Positions 9,280 to 17,500 of a stretch of DNA of 64,000 bases are shown here, piece after piece. Both the position numbers and the translations under genes were made by a program. Under the pieces are notes generated by a model. The model did no database searches. It was not told where the DNA came from and saw only the letters and a list, made by a program, of their open reading frames with translations. Location: contig NZ_JACIDR010000005.1 of assembly GCF_014196425.1 (NCBI RefSeq), positions 124,001 through 188,000 of the forward strand, written 5' to 3'. Each line of letters opens with the position of its first letter. Position 1 is the first letter of the stretch. The stretch comes from Hansschlegelia beijingensis. Its GTDB lineage: Bacteria; Pseudomonadota; Alphaproteobacteria; Rhizobiales; Methylopilaceae.

Positions 9280-9450
9280 ATGGCTGAACGCCTGCTGGCG
9301 CGGCTGACCGGACTGGGCGCCACTGTGCCGCCGGCGCTGACGGGCAATCTCGTGCGAGCGGGCGGCGGAGGATCGGCCGGCGATGTCTCCCGACAGCCGG
9401 GCGCGGCTGTGGACGCTGTCAGCGACATCTCATCGGGAGCCGGAGCTTGA
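9280..9450 (+). CDS. 56-aa ORF, possible eroded RidA-family remnant
   Basis: An ATG-started ORF of 56 codons whose stop overlaps the start of the phosphodiesterase gene (TTGA, 9447-9450). The protein begins MAERLLARLTGLGATVPPA, which resembles the first ~15 residues of RidA-family enamine deaminases. The later QPGAAVDAVSDISSGAGA is Gly/Ala-rich and lacks the RidA fold. In many rhizobia a ridA gene directly precedes this phosphodiesterase gene, which is the reason for suspecting a remnant. It may simply be a leader ORF that couples translation. Coding status is uncertain. Confidence 0.35.
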   Translation: MAERLLARLTGLGATVPPALTGNLVRAGGGGSAGDVSRQPGAAVDAVSDISSGAGA

Positions 9451-10217
9451 AGCTCGACTGGCTGACGGCGGCGCCGATCGCCCATCGGGGCCTCCACGAC
9501 GCCGCCGCGGGCGTGCTCGAGAACACCCCGGGCGCCGTGTCCCGCGCGCTTGAGAGGGGTTACGGGGTCGAGATCGACGTGCGCGAGACCGCCGACGGCG
9601 AAGCCGTGGTGTTCCACGACGCCACGCTCCTGAGGCTGACCGGGCGAAAGGGCCGGGTGGGCGAACTGACCCTGGCGGAGCTGAAGGAACTTGAGCTGAT
9701 CGGTTCCCGGGAGCGCTTCTGGACGCTCGGCGAATGCCTCGAGCTGGTCGCCGGCCGCGGGGCGCTGGTGATCGAGATCAAGGCGCCGTGGCGCAAGGTT
9801 CCGGACTTCGCCCGACGGGTGGCCCAGCAGGTCTCCGGACGCGACGAGCCGATCGCCGTGAAATCGTTCAATCCCCGCGCGATAGCGGCGGTCCGTGAAG
9901 CCGCGCCTAAGCTCCCGCGCGGGATCATCGGAGAGGCCTTCGCCGACGACAATCCGGCCTGGAAGCATGTGTCGCCCCGGCGGCGCGCAAGCGCTCGCGA
10001 CATCCTTCATCGCAGGAAGACGAGGCCGCACTTTCTGTCCTGGGACATGACCGATCTGCCTCGGCCGGCGGTCGCGGAGATGCGCGAACGCGGCCTGCCC
10101 GTGCTGACCTGGACCGTCACCAACCCGGCCGAGCAGGCGCAGGCCCTCGCCTGTGCGGACCAGATCGTCTTCGAAGGTTTCACGCCGGCGCGCGCCGAAG
10201 ACGCCCGGACGTCCTGA
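9447..10217 (+). CDS. Glycerophosphodiester phosphodiesterase family protein
   Basis: A 256-aa GDPD-type TIM-barrel hydrolase expected to cleave glycerophosphodiesters to glycerol-3-phosphate and an alcohol. Catalytic signatures are IAHRGLHD (first His, Arg), ENTPGA, EIDVRETADGEAVVFHD (metal ligands Glu, Asp; second His) and LVIEIKAPW. No signal peptide is seen, so it should act in the cytoplasm. The TTG start at 9447 has GGGAG about 8 bases upstream and overlaps the stop of the preceding 56-codon ORF, suggesting coupled translation. Its stop lies 2 bp from the convergent outer-membrane barrel gene. Confidence 0.88.
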   Translation: MKLDWLTAAPIAHRGLHDAAAGVLENTPGAVSRALERGYGVEIDVRETADGEAVVFHDATLLRLTGRKGRVGELTLAELKELELIGSRERFWTLGECLELVAGRGALVIEIKAPWRKVPDFARRVAQQVSGRDEPIAVKSFNPRAIAAVREAAPKLPRGIIGEAFADDNPAWKHVSPRRRASARDILHRRKTRPHFLSWDMTDLPRPAVAEMRERGLPVLTWTVTNPAEQAQALACADQIVFEGFTPARAEDARTS

Positions 10218-10219
10218 AG

Positions 10220-11032
10220 CTAGAAGCGGTAGCCGATCCCGAGCGAGCCGCCGCGCTCGTCCAGCGCATCCTTGCCGATGGGCGTGACGAAAGCGGCGGC
10301 ATAGATCGTCAGCCGCTCCGTGAGATCGAACAGCGCCGCGCCCTGCAGCTTGTGGATGCGCTGCTTCAGCGCATAAGGGCCCTTCCACCGCGCGAGGCCG
10401 ATCGTATTGAAGGACTGCGCGAGCACGAGCCAGCGCGGCGCGAGGCGCGCCCCAAGCGTCGCGTCGAAGCGGAGCTCGTCGGCCGGGTGGCCGCTGCGCG
10501 CCCGGTAGCCGGCTTGGAGGTCGAGAAACCAGTGCCGCCCGAACGCTTCGAAGCTGTGCGCGACGAGGCCACGCAGGTCCAGTTGATCATCCGTCTCGCC
10601 GACGGCGGCGAGACCCTCGCTCTTCCTGGCTCCGGCGAGGGTGAACGACGCCTGCGCCGAGGCGATCCATCCCTGCGCCTCGAACACGCGAAAACGGGCG
10701 CCCAGTTCGGATCGCCCCAGCCCCTTGCGGGTGGAGGTCGTCCCGTCCTTCGCCGAAATCTTCTCGAGGGCTGAGGATCCGAAGACGGTCAGGCCATCGC
10801 GCAGACCGTATTCCGCAAAGGCCTGAAGATCATACTTGCGGTATCGGCCGCGGGACCGGAGCCTGCCGCGGCTGTCGAAGTAATGATCGCCAGCCGTCAT
10901 TAATCCCGAGACAAAGAGCTTCGCCTCGCCGGGCCGCAGCGTGAACGCGCCCGCGCATGCCGGCGCCGCATCGGCCAGCAGCCACGCAGCGAAGATGGAA
11001 CACGCGACCGTGCGGCCCCCTAGCCGAAACAC
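10220..11032 (-). CDS. Predicted outer-membrane beta-barrel protein, function unknown
   Basis: 270 aa with an N-terminal signal peptide (MFRLGGRTVACSIFAAWLL..ADAAPACAG). Many alternating amphipathic strands follow, such as KYDLQAFAEYGLRDGLTVFGS and WFLDLQAGYRARSG, and the protein ends GSLGIGYRF. A C-terminal aromatic Phe and Gly-Tyr/Phe-rich strands are hallmarks of BamA-assembled barrels. It resembles the general class of small transport/porin-like barrels of unknown substrate, but I do not recognise a specific family. It is flanked by the convergent phosphodiesterase gene and, upstream, a 110-bp gap from the Hpt gene. Confidence 0.65.
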   Translation of the reverse strand: MFRLGGRTVACSIFAAWLLADAAPACAGAFTLRPGEAKLFVSGLMTAGDHYFDSRGRLRSRGRYRKYDLQAFAEYGLRDGLTVFGSSALEKISAKDGTTSTRKGLGRSELGARFRVFEAQGWIASAQASFTLAGARKSEGLAAVGETDDQLDLRGLVAHSFEAFGRHWFLDLQAGYRARSGHPADELRFDATLGARLAPRWLVLAQSFNTIGLARWKGPYALKQRIHKLQGAALFDLTERLTIYAAAFVTPIGKDALDERGGSLGIGYRF

Positions 11033-11142
11033 CCGACCGCCCCCCGATCGTGACGGATGCGCCGCGCCCCTGCCCGTGGCAGGTGGCTACCGCCCGATAG
11101 TGGATCGTTCCGGGCGGCGCCCGCAATGGTTTTGATTCGCGC

Positions 11143-11484
11143 TCAGCTCGCCACAGAGGCGAGCTGCTCAAGATCGCGTACGAGACCGGCGCTGAATTCT
11201 GGCGTCAGGCGTCCTGGAGGTTGGGTCGCAAGCGCGGCCTCCAGCGCCCGGGCCCGGGCGCCCAACGCCGCGAGCCCGATCGTGGGAGCGCTTCCCGCGA
11301 GACCGTGCAACCCCCTCGTCAGCGCGTCGCGCGCCGCCTGAGCTTCGGGCCCATCTCCAGCGGCCGCTTCAGCAAGAGCCGCAAACTCCGCCATGCGGTC
11401 CGGGAGACCGCCAATCAGCCGAACTCTCGCGGCGGCGATCCGCTCGGCGAGGAGCTTGCGGACGTGGTCGTCCCGATCGTCCAT
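11143..11484 (-). CDS. Orphan Hpt (histidine phosphotransfer) domain protein
   Basis: A 113-aa all-helical protein. LTRGLHGLAGSAPTIGL matches the Hpt motif H-x-L-[AK]-G-[SA], with His60 as the expected phosphorylation site. The following helix ALGARARALEAAL is also typical. It carries no kinase or receiver domain. Such proteins relay phosphate between hybrid kinases and response regulators; the partner is not evident here. The nearest two-component genes (divK, pleD) are 5 kb away. It follows tamB by 31 bp in the same direction and could be the last gene of a tamA-tamB-hpt unit. Confidence 0.75.
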   Translation of the reverse strand: MDDRDDHVRKLLAERIAAARVRLIGGLPDRMAEFAALAEAAAGDGPEAQAARDALTRGLHGLAGSAPTIGLAALGARARALEAALATQPPGRLTPEFSAGLVRDLEQLASVAS

Positions 11485-11515
11485 GCACCCAGGATCCCGT
11501 GGGCCGCGGAGCCTG

Positions 11516-14500
11516 TCAGTAGTCCCACTGAACGGCGACGCCCGCGGAGGCGTTGCCGGCCGCGCCGGCCTCGGCGCGCGCCTTGACGTGCTTCGTCAGG
11601 TCGATGTCGGCGGTGATCGCGGTGTCCTCAGGCGTCGTGCCGGTGCGGAAGCCGAGATAGATGTTGTCCGAGATGTAGCGGCTGACGCCGACGCCGAAGC
11701 CGCCGCCCTGCCCGGCCCCGAGATCCAGGCTGTCCACGCCCAGTCCCTTGCGCAGGCTTTCGAGCGGCCCAGAGCCCCCGCCGCCCACGCCGCTGTACTC
11801 CGCGACCGCCTGGGCGAGTTGGAGGGCCTGCGTCGGCGACAGTTCGCCCGACGACTTGTTGAACAGCAGGCGGGCGAGAACCTCGTCGGTCGGCAGCGTC
11901 GGGTTGGAGGTGAAGGTGACCTGAGGCGCCGAGGCCGTGCCGGTGATGACCACCTGCGCGGTGATGTCCCCGGCCCGGGTCTCCGCCAGGAAGTCGAGCG
12001 AGGGATCGAGATCGCCGGCGAAGGAGACGGAGCCGCGGGTGAACTCGAGCCGGTGGCCGATGACGGTGATCTGGCTGCGGCCAGGGCGCAGCTGGAACGC
12101 GCCGACGGGGATCGGATTGGCGGAGGTGCCGGTGATCTTGATCTGGCCGCCGGCTTCGGCCTGCATCCCCATGCCGCGAATGAAGATGCGGTTGTCGGCC
12201 TCGACGTCGATGTCGAGCGTCGCCAGGAAGCCCTCTTCCGAGCCGCCCTTCTTCTTGCCGGCGTTGACGCTGTTGAACTGGCGGAGCACAGCCGGCGGCG
12301 CGCCCTTGTGACGGACGTTGGGCAGCGGCGTGTAGCGCGCCGGTATGCGGTCCGGGATCTGGATCTCGACCGAGCGGGTGCGGATGACGCCGCGCACGAC
12401 CGGTCGCCGCGCCAGCGGACCCTGCAGCCGGAGATCCGCGTCGGTGATGGCCGTCACGATGTCGGTGCCGATCAGTTCGGCGTTGTTCGCCCGGAAGGTG
12501 ATCTCGCCGGGGAAGCCCGCGCCGGGATTGACCGCGACGCGGCCCGAGCCTGAGATCGTGCCGCCGTTGCGGGTGGTGGCCCGCAGGCTCCGGACGTCGA
12601 TGTTCGGCCCGTCGGCGACGATGGACGCCTGGATTCCGCGCAACTGCAGCCCTGCGGCGCGATTGAAGTAGGAGCCGTTCTCGAGCCTGCCCGTGCCGTT
12701 GACGCGCGGCGCGGTGGTCGGGCCGCCGAGCTTCACGTCGAAAGTCGCGACGCCGTCGATCCGATCGCCGGAGATCGACAACGTGTCGTTGAGGAAGGCG
12801 AGCGGGGCGCGGCCTGCGACCGCGAGATCGAGATTGCCCGAACCGAGAGGCACGGTTCCGCGCGCGGTGACGCGCAGGCCTCGGGCGGCCGTCACCACCG
12901 TATCGGTCGAGACCCTGTCGCCCTGAAGCTGTCCCCTGGAGTCGATCTGCGCGGCGGGCACGCCGGCGCTGCGCGTCGCCGCGGTCGAGAGGCTTGTGAC
13001 GCGCAGCGTGTAGCTGCCGGTGGGCGCTGCGATCGTGCCGCCGAGCTTCGCGTCTCCCTGCAGCGTCCCCTGCGCGCCCAGCTCCGGCGAGAAGCCGTTG
13101 GCCAGAGCGAGCGGCACGCTGCGAAGCGCGACCGTCAGATCCAGCGGGCCGACTGAGCTCAGCCCCGCGGAGCCGTTCGCGGTCAGGCGCAGCCCGCCGC
13201 CCCCGGTCACGGCGGCGTCCGTGGTCACGCGCCCGTTGGCGAGGTCGCCCTTGGCCGTCACCGTCATGGCCGGAACGCCGCGCGCCTGCGCCGAGGTGAG
13301 GTTGGTCACGCGCAGATCGTAGCGGCCGCCCGGAGCCGCGAGCGGCCCCGTGACCCGCGCGGAGCCTGCGAGCGCGCCTCCGAGGCCGAGGCTCGGCATG
13401 AAGCCATTGGCGATGGCGAGCGGCAGTCGCGCCACGTCGATCGTGATATCCGCGTCGCCCGATCCGAGGGGGATCGCGCCCTTCGCCGTGGCGCGCACGC
13501 CGCCGCCGCCGGTGATCGCAGCGTCCGTGGTGACGCGCTGGCCCTCGAGGTTCCCCTTGGCGACGACCTGCAGCGGCGCGACGCCGCGCGCCTGGGCGGC
13601 CGTGAGATCGGTGACGGTGAGGTCGTAGGTCCCCTGCGGCGCGGCGATCGTGCCGCCCACCTGGGCGTTGGCCTTCAGCTTGCCGCCGAGGCCCAGCTCG
13701 GGCGAAACCGCGTTGGCGAGCGACAGCGGCAAGTCGCTGACGGCCACCGCCATGTCGACGGCGCCGGCGCCGCCGAGCGGCGCAGAACCCTTCGCGGTGA
13801 GGTTGATCCCGCCCGCCCCCGTCACCACCGCGTCGGTCGTGACCCGCTCGCCCTGAAGTTCGCCCCGCGCCGCGATCTGAAGCGGCGGCGCGCCCCTGGC
13901 CCGCGCTGAAGTCAGGCCCGCGACCGCAAGATCATAGGTCCCGCGCGGCGCCGCCAGCGGCCCCGACACCTTCGCCGTCCCTCGCAGAGATCCGGCCAGG
14001 CCGAGGCTCGGCTGGACAGCGTTGGCGAGCGCGAGCGGCAGTTCCCGCAGGACGACGTCCATGTCGATGTCGCCCTCGCCGATCGGCGCGGAGCCGCGCG
14101 CCGTCGCCTCGATCCCGCCGCCGCCGGTGATCGCGGTGTCCGTGGTGACGCGCTGACCCTCGAAAGCTCCCTTGGTGACGACCTTCAGCGCCGGCACCCC
14201 CTTGGCGGCGGTCGAGGTGAGGTCCGCGATCGTGAGGTCATAGTCGCCGCGGGGCGCCGTCACCGGACCCTTCACGGTCGCGTCGCCCCTGACGGTTCCG
14301 GCGAGACCGAGCTCCGGGCGCACGCTGTTGGCGAGCGCGAGCGGCAGGTGGCTCACAGCGACCGCCATGTCGACATCGCCGTCGCCGAGCGGCGCCGATC
14401 CTTTCGCGGTAAGGCTGATCCCGCCTTCGCCTGTCACCGTCGCGTCGGTCGTCACCCGCGCGCCCTGCAGGTCGCCCCGGGCCGCGACCTGCAGCGGCGG

Positions 14501-17500
14501 GACCCCCTTGGCCTGGCTGGAGACGAGATCGGAGACCTGCAGATCGTATGTGCCGACGGGCCGCCGAACAGGGCCCGAGAGCTTCACATCGCCTCGCAGA
14601 AGTCCGGCGAGCCCGAGATCGGAACGAAGATTGTTGGCGAGCGCGAGCGGGAGTCCCCGGATCGACGCCGTCATGTCGACATCGCCGTCGTCGAGCGGCG
14701 CGGAGCCCTTGGCGACCACGTTGAGCTCGCCGCCGGTGATCCGGGTCTCGGTGGCGACGCGCTTGCCTTCCAGCGTTCCGCGGGTGTCGACCTGCAGCGG
14801 AGGGGCGCCCTTGAGCAGCGCGGCGTCGAGACCGGAGATCCGCAGCGCATAGGTTCCGCGCGGCGCAGCGATCGGCCCGAGCAGCTTCGCCTCGCCCTGC
14901 GCGGCGCCCGCCAGGCCGAGGCGCGGGACGAAGGCGTTGGCGATGGCGAGCGGGAACGCCTTCAACGCGACGTCCAGATCAAGATCTCCGTCGCCGATCG
15001 GAGCCGCGCCCTGGACGGTGGCCTCGACGCCTCCGCCTCCCGTGATCGTGGCGTCGGTCGTGATCCGCTTCGGCGCGAGCGCGCCCTTCGCTGCGACGCG
15101 CAGCGCCGGAACGCCGCGCGCCTTGCCCGAGGCGACGTCCACGACGGTGACGTCATAGCTGCCGCTGGGGCCCGCGAGCGGTCCCGTGAGACGAGCCGTG
15201 CCGCGAAGCGTGCCGCTGACGTCCACGTCGGGCGCCACCGCGCTCGCCAGTTGCAGCGGGAGCGACCGGATCACGACGTCCATGTCGAGATCACCGTCGC
15301 CGATCGGCGCCACGCCCTGCATGGAAAGATCGACCCCGCCGCCTGTCACCACGGTCCGCGTGGTCAGACGGCGACCTTCGAGCGCGCCATGCGTGGTGAT
15401 CTGCAAGGCCGGAACGCCCTGGGCCATGGCGGCGGTGAGGCCGGAAACCTTGAGGTCGTAATTGCCGCGCGGCGCTTCGATCGGGCCGCTGAGCCGCACG
15501 TCTCCGCGCAGCGCGCCGCCGAGGCCAAGATCCGGCCGCACCGCATTCGCGAGCTTGAGCGGCAGGTCGCGGATCGCGATCGTCATGTCGACGTCGCCCT
15601 TGCCGAGCGGGGCGACGCCCTGCGCCGTGACGCTGATCCCGCCGCCGCCGGTGATGGTGGCGTCCGTTGTCACGCGCGCGCCCTCGAGGGCGCCCCTGGC
15701 CGTGATCGCGAGCGGCGGCACGCCCTGCGCCCGTCCGCTGACGAAGTCCGCGACCTTCACGTCATAGGCGCCGCGCGGCGCCGAAAGAGGACCGGCGACC
15801 TTTGCGTCGCCCTGCAGAACCCCGCCGAGCGCCAGGTCGGGCATGAAGGCGTTGGCCAGCGCAAGCGGCACGGCGCGAAGGCCGACGGACATGTCGAGCT
15901 CGCCCGCGCCCAGCGGCGCGGCGCCCTGCGCCGTCACGCTCACGCCGCCGGCGCCCGTGATGCGCGTGTCCGTGATGATCCGGTCGCCTTCGAGGCGTCC
16001 CGTGGTGGCGAGCGCGAGCGGAGGGACCTTCGCCTCGCGCAACTGCGCGATCGAGAGATCGCGCCCTTTCAGGTTGAAGGTCGCGTCCGGCGCCGATGCC
16101 AGGCCCGTGACGCGGGCGTCGCCTTCGAGCATGCCGCCGAGCCCCAGGCCCGGCGTGAACGCGTTGCCGAGCGCGAGCGGCAGCGCGCGCAAGCCGACCG
16201 TGAGGTCGAGCTGGCCGCCGGCCTTGCCGGCCACGTTCAGCACCCCGCCTTCGCCCGCCCGCAGCGAGAAGGCGTCGATGAACAACTCGGAGCCGACCAG
16301 CCGCAATCGCGCCGGAGCGTTGAGCGAGCCCGTCTTGCCGCCGCCGGCCAGATCGAGGCGGGCGACGTCGATCTTCGTCTCGGCGGGGCCGTAGACGACC
16401 CGCCCCGCGGCGGACGCCGACGAGCCCTGCGCGCTCATGTCGAGCGTGACGTCCATTCCGTCGGGCGCGCCCCTGCCGATGAGAGCGAGCTTGTCGACCG
16501 CGTGGTCGCCGTAGGAGAGACCCGCGGCGCTGGCGGTTCCGTCCAGTCTGATCTTGCCCGCGGGATCGATTACGGTCGCGGCGACGTCGAGCTGACCCGC
16601 GCGGGCGCCTGCGCCTGCGAGATCCGCGCCTTTGGCGTTGATCACGACGCGCTGGACGTCTCCCTCGGCCGACAGCGCCACGTCGCCTTTGAGGCTCCCC
16701 GAAAGCTCGGTCAGCGCCAGCGCGCCCAGGTCGGAGAGGTCCGCCGCGTCGATCGCCAGTTCGCCCGTCGCGAGCCCGGTCGGCGCAACCGTGACGTCGC
16801 CCTTGATGACCGCGGAGGCGATCGTCACGTCGAGTGCCTCGACACGACGGGCCCCCGAATCCTCCGTCACGATCCGGCCGCCGCCCCGGAGCGGCTCGCC
16901 GTCGAGCGACCCGGCCACGACGAAGACGCCGCGAAGCGTGTCCGTCACGTCCGTGGCGTCGACGTCGAAGGTGAAGTCCTTCAGTGGCCGATCCATGGCG
17001 CGGCCGTCGGGAACGGACAGCCGGGCCTTGAGCCCGAGGTCCTCGAGCCGCCCGCTCAGGGTCGCGTCGACCGTCGCGGCGCCGCTCAGTCGGGAGTCGA
17101 CCAGGGCCAGATCGTCGACCACGGCCCGCGCCTTGGCGTCGGCGTTCGTCTGCGTCGCGGAGCCGTCGGCCGTCAGCCGCACATGCTCGCCGGTCACGCG
17201 CAGGTCACGGAACGCGAATGAGCCGTCCGGCGCGCGCGTCACCCCGCCGCTGAGCGAGACTGCGCCGCCGGACAGCGCGTCGACCTGCGAATAGCCAGTC
17301 TTGAGCCCGCTGCCCTCCCCCACGATATCGGCCGACAGGCGCGACAGATCGTAGGTGAGGTCAAAATTGGAGGTCAGGTCGACCGCGCCGGCCAGCGGCC
17401 GGCCGGCAAGCGCCGCAAGGGTGGAAAGGTCGCTCGCCTTCAGTGTCGCCCGCCCCTTCGCAGCCTCAGGCGAGACCTGCCCGGCATAGGTCGCGACGGC

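Noticed and set aside
12809-16183. CRISPR-like or satellite array
   Set aside because: The repeat period is about 306 bp, all units are in frame and diverged, and there are no short identical repeats with spacers; this is protein repeat structure.
14348-17221. 957-codon open frame antisense to tamB
   Set aside because: It mirrors the tamB codon pattern in very GC-rich DNA, shows Arg/Asp/His-rich low-complexity translation and repeats with the tamB array; no domain is visible.
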